Shown here: positions 1-8,378 of the stretch, one piece after another
How positions within the stretch are numbered: position 1 is the stretch's first letter
How the letters are laid out: every line of letters starts with the position of its first letter
Assembly (NCBI GenBank): GCA_021785515.1
Contig: JAJYEX010000001.1
Location: forward strand, 783,640-847,639
DNA: 64,000 nt
Direction: 5' to 3'
From: Pseudomonadota bacterium
Lineage (GTDB): Bacteria > Pseudomonadota > Gammaproteobacteria > Acidiferrobacterales > UBA6901
Translations under genes and position numbers: made by a program
The notes under the pieces: generated by a model
Told to the model about the DNA's origin: nothing
The model's input: the letters and a program-made list of their open reading frames with translations, nothing else
The model's database searches: none

Positions 1-2
1 TC

Positions 3-404
3 AAGGCCGCCGGGGCTCAAGTAATCGGCAAGGGCCGGTTTGTACTGAACGCCACTAACGCCGGCGGTTCGACCTATCCGGAGATGCTATTGGGGGCAAC
101 GACTGGCTCGGCGGAACTGTTGGTGCCGCGATCAGTAGTCGCCAATCTTGCTACGGATGAGATCCGCCAACAGCTGGATCAGTACAAGTCTGACGGCACA
201 TTGACACCGACCGAGGCCGGGCAACTTACAAGAAAGCGGGTGAGGGCCATTGTTCGTAATGCACTGCCCATGTACATGAATCGCGTCGCGTCGCGCTGGC
301 ATCTGGTATCGGCGGGCGCGGATTACATGCTTACCGCCACCGTCAGACAAGACAAGCTTTTCATCAACGGCCAGCCGGCGGGTCCGGGCGAGACCGGACA
401 CTGA
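3..404 (+). CDS. DUF945 (YdgA-like) family protein, C-terminal part
   Basis: The reading frame is open from the left edge of the window (first full codon at base 3) to the stop at 404, so only about the last 133 residues are present and the start lies outside. The tail has helical, charged segments (LATDEIRQQLDQYKSDG, LTRKRVRAIVRNALPMYMN) and ends with a strand-turn, DKLFINGQPAGPGE. This resembles the LTVNGKP-type ending of DUF945/YdgA proteins, which are periplasmic or membrane-attached and poorly characterised. The ATG at 84 in the ORF track is internal. The family call is from memory of the C-terminal pattern; no function is assigned. Confidence 0.55.
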   Translation, partial: KAAGAQVIGKGRFVLNATNAGGSTYPEMLLGATTGSAELLVPRSVVANLATDEIRQQLDQYKSDGTLTPTEAGQLTRKRVRAIVRNALPMYMNRVASRWHLVSAGADYMLTATVRQDKLFINGQPAGPGETGH

Positions 405-1005
405 CTGCTTGAAAATTTCCGGGGAGCCCAGCGGCGGGCTACGGATGGAAAGCACTTCGGATCCAGCTTTGCGCGGGTCGTTGCGCTTTTGCAGAACCCG
501 ACAGGGGCGGGGGCGGATAACCCGGTTTGGCAGTGGTTCTGCGGAATCCTGGATCTGATTCGGCCGTGATCCTGCAACCGGGGCGACGGGGGCCGTCGTT
601 AGAGTCAGGTTCCGCTTCGGGTTGATCCCGGCTTGCTGAAGCGGGACAACCGGCAGATTCAGGTTCGGGACCGACGCGGGCCATGTTGCGGTGGATTGGG
701 ATAGGGGCGCTCTGGGTACCTGACCGAATTCACACACATTTGGCATGCCGGTTTGCACTGGACGGTTTGAGCCGTTCAGGTCAAGGGAGCGGGCACGCCA
801 AGCCAGTCGAAACAGGCGATGGGCAGGGCGCGCTTCAAAGACACGTGGCTTTTCGGTTACCCGGACCGGTTGGCTGTGGCTCCCTCGCGGGCGTCTACGT
901 CCGATGTGCTTTGCGCGAACAACTCCGATATTTTGTCGGTTTGTTGCATCTACACGGCTTTGCTATGCGCTTTTTTCGCACTTAGTCACTCTTTGTGCGG
1001 GGTGC
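405..1005. other. Intergenic stretch, no gene recognised
   Basis: About 600 bases between the DUF945 stop and the amtB terminator. Several ORFs of 75-200 codons cross it on both strands, but none has a convincing ribosome binding site, a recognisable motif or a plausible protein composition. No tRNA-like or repeat structure is visible. Confidence 0.5.
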
Positions 1006-1033
1006 AAAAAAAAGCGGGCGCCGAAGCGCCCGC
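1006..1033 (-). terminator. Rho-independent terminator of the porin-glnK-amtB operon
   Basis: On the minus strand a perfect 8-bp stem (GCGGGCGC with GCGCCCGC, tetraloop UUCG) is followed by eight T residues. It lies about 30 bases past the amtB stop codon. This is a canonical intrinsic terminator and marks the 3' end of the nitrogen operon. Confidence 0.92.
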
Positions 1034-1063
1034 AAATGCAACCTCATTCTGATGACTGGAACG

Positions 1064-2506
1064 TCATTCCCCGTAGGCACGCTCCCCGTGCTGGGAGATG
1101 TCGAGACCTTCGCGTTCCTCTTCCTCGGTCGGACGCAGACCGACAATCATGTCCACGACCTTGAGGATGATGTAGGTCATTACCGCGTCATAAACCAGCA
1201 CTGCGCCGACGTCGATGAACTGTAACGTCAACTGGTGGAAGTTGCCCTCCAGCACACCGGCCGTGCCACCGATGGCCTTTACCGCAAACACGCCGGTAAG
1301 GATAGCACCGAGCGCTCCACCGACAGCGTGTACGCCGAATGCATCCAACGCATCGTCATAGCCAAACATGTTTTTCATGTAGGTCGCGGTCCAGAAGCAG
1401 ACGACGCCGCCGGCGATTCCGATGATGAGAGCGCCGGTCGGATCAACGAAACCCGAAGCCGGCGTGATCGCCACCAGCCCGGCTACCGCACCTGACGCCA
1501 TGCCCAGGACGCTCGGCTTACCGCGCGCCATCCACTCGGCGAACATCCAGGCCATTGCCGCGGCGGCGGTAGCAATCTGCGTGGTCGCCATAGCCATGCC
1601 CGCACGTCCGCCGGAGGAGACGGCGCTACCGGCATTGAAGCCGAACCAGCCGACCCACAGCAGCGAGGCTCCGATCACGGTAAGCACCAGGTTGTGGGGC
1701 GCCATAGGCTCTTTCTTGTAACCGACACGCTTGCCGATTACGAGCGCGGTCACCAGGCCCGCGACACCAGCGTTCAGGTGCACCACGGTTCCACCCGCGA
1801 AGTCCAGGGCACCGAGCTTTGCGAGCCAGCCGTTAGCAGACCAGACCCAGTGGGCCACTGGTGAGTACACCAGCACCAGCCACAGCGTCATGAACCACAG
1901 CACCGCCGAGAACTTGATGCGCTCTGCGAAAGAGCCGGAGATCAGGGCCGGAGTGATGATGGCGAAAGTCATCTGGAAAGCCATGTATACCGATTCCGGC
2001 ACGGCCCCCGACAGGTCGGACACCGTCGTTTTCCCCATGCCGTGCAGGAACAGCCGGCTTAGATTGCCGATAAAGGCGTTGCCGTCGGTAAAGGACAGGC
2101 TGTAGGCGATGACATACCACAGAACTGTCACCAGACAGGTGGTGGCAAAACTGTGGGCCAGGGTGCTCAGGACGTTCTTGTTTCGCACCATGCCGCCGTA
2201 GAACAGTGCCAGACCCGGAACCGTCATCATCAATACCAGCGCCATGGACGTAAGCATCCACGCGGTATCACCGGGATTGATTTTCGGGTTCGGATCCGAA
2301 CTTATTGCTTCGGTGGGTGCAGGAGCTGCTGGGGCAGCGGCGACCGGGGCAGCCGGAGCGGCGGCCGGGGTCGCAGCGGTGGCCGCGGCGGCAGGCGGTG
2401 CCGTCGGTGTCGTGCCCTCGTCGCTGAACGCCAGCATCGGAGCCGACAAGAGCAGCAGGGCTAGGACGATCCCGAAGAACGTCTTGGTACGGAATTGGTT
2501 GCGCAT
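1064..2506 (-). CDS. amtB: Ammonium transporter AmtB
   Basis: Inner-membrane ammonium channel of the Amt/Mep/Rh family, normally a trimer gated by GlnK. Family landmarks are visible: the FYGGMVR stretch after the first membrane helix, the pore histidine segments HLNAGVAGL and HAVGGALGAILTG, the FAIITPALI segment, and a charged cytoplasmic tail rich in Glu. I chose the ATG at 2506 (MRNQFRTK) over the track start at 2566: a GGGGGA ribosome site precedes it, it lies just downstream of the glnK stop, and it begins a clear signal peptide. About 480 residues. Odd: between the signal peptide and the first helix there is an Ala/Pro-rich, low-complexity linker of about 35 residues. Last gene of the operon, with a terminator directly downstream. 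Confidence 0.95.
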   Translation of the reverse strand: MRNQFRTKTFFGIVLALLLLSAPMLAFSDEGTTPTAPPAAAATAATPAAAPAAPVAAAPAAPAPTEAISSDPNPKINPGDTAWMLTSMALVLMMTVPGLALFYGGMVRNKNVLSTLAHSFATTCLVTVLWYVIAYSLSFTDGNAFIGNLSRLFLHGMGKTTVSDLSGAVPESVYMAFQMTFAIITPALISGSFAERIKFSAVLWFMTLWLVLVYSPVAHWVWSANGWLAKLGALDFAGGTVVHLNAGVAGLVTALVIGKRVGYKKEPMAPHNLVLTVIGASLLWVGWFGFNAGSAVSSGGRAGMAMATTQIATAAAAMAWMFAEWMARGKPSVLGMASGAVAGLVAITPASGFVDPTGALIIGIAGGVVCFWTATYMKNMFGYDDALDAFGVHAVGGALGAILTGVFAVKAIGGTAGVLEGNFHQLTLQFIDVGAVLVYDAVMTYIILKVVDMIVGLRPTEEEEREGLDISQHGERAYGE

Positions 2507-2522
2507 CAAAGTTTCCCCCATA

Positions 2523-2915
<393 letters not shown>

Positions 2916-4061
2916 TTAAAATTTATACAAAGCTTCGACGCCGAACGAAGACTGGTTGTCCTTGTAAGTTCCATCAACCATCTGGAACACGTTTGCGTTT
3001 GACTTGTCGTAGCGTACTTCGCCGCGCAGCTCCATTTGCGTCGTGGGCATGTAGGCAAGCGTTACAGTACCTTCATCCCATTTTTGGATGTTTCCGGTCG
3101 TGAACCCGTTTTTGTCATCGAAATACTCGAGCCGACCGGCTATCCGCCACAGACTGTTGATGTCGTAATTGATGTAACCAGCGACACCATCCCACTTGGC
3201 CGAAGATCCGCCGGCCATTGCATCCTGCTGCTGGCCTTCATCACCCTCGGCCGCCAGCGTCAGCGCGCTTGTGACACTGTAGCTGGCTACGAGATCGAGC
3301 AGGTCACGGCGCCCCACCAAGCCGGAAGGTGCCGAAGTGCCGCTCGTGAAGCCGCCGGCATCACCGCTGTAGATGTCTGCAGTAATTGAGAGCGGCTTGA
3401 CCGGTGTCGCCAGAAGACCGAGTTCAATGGTCTTGCCGTATCCGCTGGTTGCGGTCGGGGTGACAACGTTCCAGCCGTTGTTGATGCCCACAACCACCTT
3501 GTAGTCGTCATTTATGGCGTAATTGGCGCGCACGCCAGTGTGGGTTGAGGGTATTGCATAGCCGAAGAGAATTCCTCGGGTGAAGTTGTAATCCTCGGGA
3601 CTGGTGATTACCTCTTCGCCGGCCAGCGTGTCGTATTTGCCGCCCATCACGGTCAGAGGTCCGGTCGCGTACTGGAAGTAGGCCTGTTGCACATCGACTT
3701 CAGTGGCGCCGCTACCAGCAGTTCCGGAAGGCAAACCGGCTGAACTGTCCACGGTGGCGTCCGTGCCATAGTCGAGCTCCGTCATGCCGCCGAAGCCGCT
3801 GGTGGGGAGATAAGCTGCTGACAGATCGATCGTGTGCAGATCGAAACCGTTGTGTTGCGCGTCATAGACGCGATTGGGAGTTCCGCCTTTAAACAGCCCG
3901 GTCCCGGTCAGGTAGCTGTAGGAAGTATCGATATACCCACTGAACGTAATGCCTGAAGCCTGCAGAACGTCTCCCAGGGTAGGGGTTTTGTCCGCCCCCC
4001 ACACAGTCGCGGTGCACATCGCCATGCTGGTCGCAATGACGGTTTTGCTGAAGCGGTTCAT
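2916..4061 (-). CDS. Outer-membrane porin, BBP2 (OmpL-like) type
   Basis: Predicted outer-membrane beta-barrel of 381 residues. It has a signal peptide (MNRFSKTVIATSMAMCTATVWG) followed by GYIDTSYSY, a Gly/aromatic-rich pattern of alternating strands, and a terminal Phe (ALYKF) typical of barrels recognised by the BAM complex. The pattern around GYIDTSY and FDLHTIDLSAAY resembles the putative beta-barrel porin-2 family. It is first in an apparent operon with glnK (54-bp gap) and amtB, under a sigma-54/NtrC promoter, so I infer a role in letting ammonium or another small nitrogen compound through the outer membrane during nitrogen limitation. The substrate is not shown by sequence. Confidence 0.8.
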   Translation of the reverse strand: MNRFSKTVIATSMAMCTATVWGADKTPTLGDVLQASGITFSGYIDTSYSYLTGTGLFKGGTPNRVYDAQHNGFDLHTIDLSAAYLPTSGFGGMTELDYGTDATVDSSAGLPSGTAGSGATEVDVQQAYFQYATGPLTVMGGKYDTLAGEEVITSPEDYNFTRGILFGYAIPSTHTGVRANYAINDDYKVVVGINNGWNVVTPTATSGYGKTIELGLLATPVKPLSITADIYSGDAGGFTSGTSAPSGLVGRRDLLDLVASYSVTSALTLAAEGDEGQQQDAMAGGSSAKWDGVAGYINYDINSLWRIAGRLEYFDDKNGFTTGNIQKWDEGTVTLAYMPTTQMELRGEVRYDKSNANVFQMVDGTYKDNQSSFGVEALYKF

Positions 4062-4201
4062 CAGTTTTCCCTCGCGTAAAGTTTTGGTTCAGTCCGAAGA
4101 TCGTCGGCCGGAACCGGTTTGGTCTTCGCCCTGCATATGGGTCATTTCCACATTTAGCTAATCACTGCCACTGATACCTCGACCCATTGCAGGCACGCCG
4201 G

Positions 4202-4217
4202 AGCAGAATCTATGCCA
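4202..4217 (-). promoter_or_regulatory. Sigma-54 (-24/-12) promoter of the porin-glnK-amtB operon
   Basis: On the minus strand the sequence TGGCATAGATTCTGCT matches TGGCAC-N5-TTGCW at 5/6 and 4/5 positions, with the GG and GC doublets exactly 10 bases apart. The implied transcription start is near 4191, giving a leader of about 130 bases before the porin ATG. Confidence 0.8.
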
Positions 4218-4236
4218 AATGCACAAATACAATGAT

Positions 4237-4249
4237 AATCAAATGGATA
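4237..4249. promoter_or_regulatory. Possible IHF site between enhancer and promoter
   Basis: AATCAAATGGATA matches WATCAANNNNTTR at all but one fixed position and sits in an AT-rich stretch centred about 52 bases upstream of the predicted start. The position is where IHF commonly bends DNA in sigma-54 promoters; the match alone is weak. Confidence 0.35.
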
Positions 4250-4281
4250 CGAGTGATTATGAAGATTATGGCCGATTTAGT

Positions 4282-4330
4282 TGCACTGATTTGGAGCTAT
4301 CTGAAATCAGTTTTGCCTGGTATTGGTGCA
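4282..4330. promoter_or_regulatory. Two tandem NtrC-type enhancer sites
   Basis: Two 17-bp elements resemble TGCACC-N5-GGTGCA: TGCACTGATTTGGAGCT (4282-4298) and TGCCTGGTATTGGTGCA (4314-4330), each matching 9 of 12 fixed bases. Their centres are 32 bp apart, three helical turns, the spacing of the two strong NtrC sites at E. coli glnAp2. They lie about 99 and 131 bp upstream of the predicted sigma-54 start. The remaining bases up to 4620 hold nothing I recognise. Confidence 0.7.
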
Positions 4331-4620
4331 ACGGGATATCGTTTTGTTTGGGGTAATGCATTTGCGGGTTTTTGATTGGCTGTATAAACCACCGGATCGT
4401 GCAGTATTTTTTTTATGGCGGGAGGAGAATTTGGGAAACCCGCAGAGCACGGACACGCTGCCACGCGTAGTGGAAACAAAACTCAGAGCGCATCAGAAAG
4501 GGCTGCGGGCACGATCCTGGGTCAGGGTGTTCCCGAACTACCCAGCACGGCAAAGACCTGCCGCAGCTTGGGCCGTCGCCGACAATGGCGGGCTCGGTGA
4601 ATGGCAACCGAGTCTGATTT

Positions 4621-5385
4621 TTAAAGCTGCAACGTAAACCCGGGCCCAATCTCGGCAACCCGCCAGCGGCGAAATGCAGACGGAATCTGAACTTGCTGGC
4701 GCCATTCGGACGGGGACACGGGTTCCGGTAGTCCGTGCGCCGCGAGCAAAGACTGGCCTTCGCGGTAGGGGAGGGTGGAGCGCTGAATCTCCCAGGAGAC
4801 GCGCCCATGCCGGACACCGAAACTGATCTCGGGATCGAGGCGGAAAACCGCGAACGTGCGCTGTTGCGGCTTTGCGGCTCTGCCGCCACCGGCAAGGCAC
4901 AAGCTGCGGTCGAGCGCAAGAACAAAATGTTCGCCAAACACCGCAAACAGTCCACGGCGTGAGCGCCAATCTCCATAGGCGGAGCATTCGTCTTGCAGCA
5001 CCAGTGCCAGCCGGTCGTCGGTCGGGGGCGTCACTCGCTCCCAGATCTCGAGTCCCGAGGTCCTGGCGCTCTGGGTTATCAGCTTTTGCCCCTCAAGCCA
5101 CACATGTCCGCAGTCGCCGATGTCGGTAGGGGCGAGGTTGGCGAACCAGCTCTGCCAAGTAAGCATATCTCCCTGCATCTGCAGTTCCCCCGCAACGCCG
5201 CGGCGAAGTCCTATTCGACCGGAATCCGACGACGACAGATGCAGGTCGGCGTACAGCTGGCCGGTCTGCAGCCTCCAGACTTCCGAGTCTGTATCGTGCA
5301 GAATTTCAGTCTCCAGCAAACGGCGGCGCCAGAGCCCCACGAATCCTTCTGGAATCGCAACGAGACTGGACGGCTCGCTAATCAC
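4621..5385 (-). CDS. Uncharacterised protein, HRI1-like
   Basis: A 254-residue soluble protein with no signal peptide. Its features (GFVGLWRRRLLE near the N-terminus, VWRLQTGQLYADLHL, DIGDCGHVWLEG, GLEIWERV) resemble a family of bacterial proteins often labelled as related to yeast HRI1, with a repeated beta-strand fold and no known activity. The family link is from memory and the biochemical role is unknown. It stands alone: about 470 bases separate it from the TorF porin upstream and about 560 from the porin start downstream. The start is the first ATG of the frame; no strong ribosome site was identified. Confidence 0.55.
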   Translation of the reverse strand: MISEPSSLVAIPEGFVGLWRRRLLETEILHDTDSEVWRLQTGQLYADLHLSSSDSGRIGLRRGVAGELQMQGDMLTWQSWFANLAPTDIGDCGHVWLEGQKLITQSARTSGLEIWERVTPPTDDRLALVLQDECSAYGDWRSRRGLFAVFGEHFVLALDRSLCLAGGGRAAKPQQRTFAVFRLDPEISFGVRHGRVSWEIQRSTLPYREGQSLLAAHGLPEPVSPSEWRQQVQIPSAFRRWRVAEIGPGFTLQL

Positions 5386-5462
5386 GTTTGCAGATCCGGA
5401 ACGGCACAGGGTATTCCCGCTGGTTTAGGGTGTCGGGTACGCCTGGCGTCGATTCTGCCGTT

Positions 5463-5488
5463 CGTGTCGCACGGTGCCGTGCGACACG
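5463..5488. repeat. Perfect 12-bp inverted repeat, 2-bp spacer
   Basis: CGTGTCGCACGG-TG-CCGTGCGACACG lies about 80 bases upstream of the HRI1-like start. Such a long perfect palindrome could be an operator or a transcript hairpin. There is no T run on either side, so it is not a standard terminator. Confidence 0.6.
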
Positions 5489-5856
5489 CATCGAGCTGGT
5501 CTTTGTGATGAGCGGAATCCACACGCAACGCTGCACCTAGTCCTGTGCCTGGAGGTACCCGCTGACTTTGGCATCGGGTCCCGACCCAGAGATTTTCCTA
5601 ACTGATCAGAAGGCAAGCACCGTGCCAGCGTATTCAGGAACCATGGCCGGTGCGGATGGACAGGAATATTTATAACATTAACAGTCGGTTGTAACTTATA
5701 AGGCGCGGACCGATGGAGACGCGGGGATCGGCTCCACCATTCGCCGTGTCCGCGAATGATTCACCCCGGTGGCGTTTTGCACCGACCTGGTGCGCACGGT
5801 TAGGTTCGGGGAATCAGCGCCCGCACTTCAACGGTAACTGTCTGAGACGTCCCGTG
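5489..5856. other. Intergenic stretch, nothing recognised
   Basis: About 370 bases between the inverted repeat and the 3' end of the TorF-type porin gene. It includes a short AT-rich patch near 5670-5700 (TATTTATAACATTAACAG). No gene, RNA or repeat can be supported. Confidence 0.45.
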
Positions 5857-6528
5857 CTAAAACCGGTAGTCCCCCGAGATAACGAGGGTGGCATCGTTCA
5901 GTTTGCTCGTCGGAGTCTGTGTCGTATCGGTCACCGCGATTGCTGCATCCAGATCCCCAAACATGCGGCTGAAGCCTACGCTGCCGTCGGAGTAGTCACC
6001 GCCCATGGTCGGGTCAGTCAGAAAATAGTGCCCGGCATGAAGGTTAAGCTTTACACCGCTGCCGATGTCATACCGGAGCGCCCCTTCTATGTAATCGTCA
6101 TGATGCTCGAAATCATGCGACCACTTCACGGATGCCGGGCCAAAGAATAGCCGGCCATAGGCCTCCCAGAAGGCACCACGGTCCTGGCCCGGGAAAACGA
6201 ACGCATTGGAATAGGCGTGCGCACCGACATCGAACCCCAGACCGGAACTGCCCTCGTAGGCGACACCCGCATAGGCGTCGCCGCGCAGGTTCGCGCCACT
6301 GTTCGGGATGTTCTGCGTGGTGCCCCAAAGTCCGGCGTAGAACCCGCCAGGATGCTTGATTTCAACGCCACCCTGGAGGGCCGGCTGATTGTTGCTCTGG
6401 GAAATTCCGCGAAAGACGTAGTTGCTGACTACGCCAATGTTGTAGGTCGGTGGTTCGAAGCTTTGCGCCCATGCCGTACCGCTGGCAAACAGACCCGTTA
6501 CCAAGACTGCAAGAGCTAATTTCTGCAT
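5857..6528 (-). CDS. TorF family putative porin (TIGR02001-type)
   Basis: Predicted outer-membrane protein of 223 residues. The start at 6528 gives a clean signal peptide (MQKLALAVLVTGLFASGTAWA) behind an AGAGGGG ribosome site; the track start at 6750 adds a basic, Cys-rich extension that does not look coding. The mature part opens with NIGVVSNYVFRGISQS, a hallmark of this proteobacterial family, followed by GGVEIKHPGGFYAGLWGT and alternating strands ending in DYRF. Homologues are often found beside glnK-amtB. Here the glnK-amtB operon carries a different porin, and this gene sits about 1.8 kb upstream of that operon on the same strand. Substrate unknown. Confidence 0.8.
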   Translation of the reverse strand: MQKLALAVLVTGLFASGTAWAQSFEPPTYNIGVVSNYVFRGISQSNNQPALQGGVEIKHPGGFYAGLWGTTQNIPNSGANLRGDAYAGVAYEGSSGLGFDVGAHAYSNAFVFPGQDRGAFWEAYGRLFFGPASVKWSHDFEHHDDYIEGALRYDIGSGVKLNLHAGHYFLTDPTMGGDYSDGSVGFSRMFGDLDAAIAVTDTTQTPTSKLNDATLVISGDYRF

Positions 6529-6756
6529 GGATCCCCTCTGGTCCACAACGTTGAATGCTGGTCGGTGGGCTCCAGCCCGCATGCGCCGTTGCGATTTTAA
6601 GGGATCGACTCGGCAAAATGAATGCCGTCCGGCGGGCCGGCAGCACATTTCGCCGCCGCGAATCGGGTCCAAGCCCATGACGGCCGCATATGCTATTATC
6701 CCCGTCAATTCCCTGCTGCAGGCAGGACGACCGGCTCGACCTCCCATCAAGGCGAC

Positions 6757-7005
6757 ATGATCATGTCAGATACTAGTCCCATCGACCAGATCTTGGCTGC
6801 GCTGCGTGGCGCGCTGCCACAAAACATTGTGGCCGACGCCGAACGCAATCTCCGGGCAGCGCTAAACTCGGCATTCGAGCGCCTGGACTTGGTGACGCGG
6901 GAAGAACTAGATGTCCAGGCGGCGGTTCTCGGGCGCGCGCGCGCCAAGCTGGCAGATCTGGAAAAGCGGATCGCAGAGCTGGAACAAAAATCCACCAAGC
7001 CCTGA
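6757..7005 (+). CDS. ubiK: Ubiquinone biosynthesis accessory factor UbiK (YqiC/BMFP family)
   Basis: An 82-residue protein with an amphipathic N-terminal helix (IDQILAALRGALP) and a C-terminal coiled coil (LGRARAKLADLEKRIAELEQK), the standard architecture of UbiK/YqiC. In E. coli UbiK works with UbiJ in the soluble Ubi complex for the late steps of ubiquinone synthesis. Two ATGs are possible (6757 and 6763); AAGGCG lies just before the first. The much longer track ORF from 6622 is an upstream extension with no family support. Single gene, closed by a strong hairpin terminator about 65 bases after the stop, divergent from the TorF-type gene. Confidence 0.85.
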   Translation: MIMSDTSPIDQILAALRGALPQNIVADAERNLRAALNSAFERLDLVTREELDVQAAVLGRARAKLADLEKRIAELEQKSTKP

Positions 7006-7066
7006 CCGTTGTCGCCGGCGCGAGGTTTGTGTCAGCGCCTCTCTGGCGTCGGACAACTGCAGCAAC

Positions 7067-7095
7067 AAAAAGCGGCCCGAAGGCCGCTTTTTTTT
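7067..7095. terminator. Bidirectional terminator between ubiK and the cytochrome gene
   Basis: Stem AGCGGCC / GGCCGCT with loop CGAA, followed by eight T residues on the plus strand and preceded by five A residues, so it can end ubiK on the plus strand and the convergent cytochrome gene on the minus strand. Confidence 0.9.
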
Positions 7096-7111
7096 AGCTC
7101 CTGCGGACTGC

Positions 7112-7603
7112 CTACTTGCCGTGGGCAACCATGTATCGTACCGCCGCCTCTACGTCGGCATTCGACAAGGCCATGTTGCCACCCTTGGCCGGCATCGTGC
7201 CAGCCTTCCCGGTAAACCCATGGAGCGCGTGCTTGTACAGGGTGGGCAGGCCCTTGGCAATATGGGGCGCCCATGCCGCCTTATCGCCGAATTTCGGTGC
7301 GCCAGCAATACCGGGGCCATGGCAAGCCATACACGTCGACTGGAATGTGCTCTTGCCAACATTGTCCGCTGCGTTCGCTGCCGGAATCAGGTTGCTTACG
7401 GCCAGCGTGCTGCCGACTGTCACTTCGCCAACTGGCTGGATGCGGGCGGCAATGGCGGCCTGATTCTGGACCATCGACTGCTTGTGCCCGTTCATATTCA
7501 GCCCGCTGGTTACCATCTGGGCAACCACGAAAATCACCACGGTCACCGCAACCAGGGCGGCGACCAGCGCTGTAAACGCCTTGAACACCTTGCGATCGTT
7601 CAT
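7112..7603 (-). CDS. Membrane-anchored cytochrome c5-type protein
   Basis: A 163-residue class I c-type cytochrome. One N-terminal membrane helix (residues about 8-31) acts as an uncleaved anchor; a linker follows, then the haem motif CMACH at residues 91-95, the c5-type GIAGAPKFGDKAAWAPHIAKG stretch, and the axial Met in GTMPAKGG (near 137). The fold ends with the AAVRYMVAH helix. It carries electrons between quinol-oxidising and terminal oxidase complexes on the periplasmic side; the exact partner is not shown. AGGAG lies 6 bases before the ATG, and a TATAAT element is found about 95 bases upstream. Confidence 0.88.
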   Translation of the reverse strand: MNDRKVFKAFTALVAALVAVTVVIFVVAQMVTSGLNMNGHKQSMVQNQAAIAARIQPVGEVTVGSTLAVSNLIPAANAADNVGKSTFQSTCMACHGPGIAGAPKFGDKAAWAPHIAKGLPTLYKHALHGFTGKAGTMPAKGGNMALSNADVEAAVRYMVAHGK

Positions 7604-7696
7604 TGTTTGCTCCTGTTAATTTTCCAAAATCTTCTGAAATTCCGAAATCGCTTGCCGCCGCAGTGGTGGCAAACCCCAAAATATGTAGACCGCAGG

Positions 7697-7702
7697 ATTA
7701 TA
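7697..7702 (-). promoter_or_regulatory. Candidate -10 element for the cytochrome c5 gene
   Basis: Minus-strand TATAAT about 95 bases upstream of the cytochrome ATG. No good -35 hexamer is seen at 16-18 bases, so the promoter is likely but its strength is uncertain. The other bases from 7604 to 7992 hold no recognised gene. Confidence 0.45.
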
Positions 7703-7992
7703 GGCACAACGCCCCCAAATTGCACATTGCGGTGCACCGTTTAGCTGATCTCCGGATTAGAATAACTCTGCCAAAAAGACAACGAGGTGTGTCGACGTGG
7801 CGCGCGCCAGCGGGATTCGAGGTCATAAAGGGGGGGCCGATACTGCGGTGGACGCTGGCACCGCATAACGGTATTCTTGCGCCACCGTGGGGCGTGCAGC
7901 AGGTGTTAGCTTTACCCGCCCAGATGCTGCGGCTCCACTGCATTCCGAGCAGGCAAAGCCAGACGGCTTGGAGCTCATATAGCTCGCATCAC

Positions 7993-8069
7993 GCGCCCTT
8001 AGCTCAGCTGGATAGAGCGTTGGATTCCGATTCCAAAGGTCAGAGGTTCGAATCCTCTAGGGCGCGCCA
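7993..8069 (+). tRNA. tRNA-Arg (anticodon CCG)
   Basis: A full 77-nt cloverleaf: acceptor GCGCCCT pairs with AGGGCGC, discriminator G, and CCA is encoded. The D arm is AGCTC-AGCTGGATA-GAGC; the anticodon stem TTGGA/TCCAA holds the loop TTCCGAT, so the anticodon is CCG and reads CGG (Arg). The T arm is AGAGGTTCGAATCCTCT. The long plus-strand ORF 7603-8652 that crosses it is not a gene. I see no integrase or repeated attachment site next to it. Confidence 0.96.
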
Positions 8070-8378
8070 ATCTATTGATTATCTGTGTGTTTCAGATTTG
8101 CTTGACTGCCCCCTGAGCGTCGGTCCGGCTTGCCAACACTCCAGTCATCCTGGGTGTGCAACTGACGCTCCTGAGCGTTGGCTGGAAACCGCCGATGTGC
8201 CCAAGTTCCGGCGCGTGCCCACATGGTACCCGTTGGGCGCCCAGAGCTCCCGGGGCGACCATCGACAGCCGCCCTCAAATGAGCATTGGCCCCCCAGCCT
8301 GTTGGCGCTTATCGCGCGATCACGGGGCGCACAGGCAAAGGACACCGGCGGCAGGGACTTATGCCCTGGGGAGGGCCG
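8070..8378. other. Intergenic stretch downstream of tRNA-Arg
   Basis: About 310 bases with no supported gene. A small hairpin is possible at ACGCTC-CT-GAGCGT near 8165, without a T tract. Nothing marks an integration event. Confidence 0.4.

Noticed and set aside
4228-4246. Fur-box-like ATGATAATCA upstream of the porin
   Set aside because: Only the central ten bases fit; the flanks do not, and the AT-rich context plus the clear NtrC/sigma-54 layout explain the region better.
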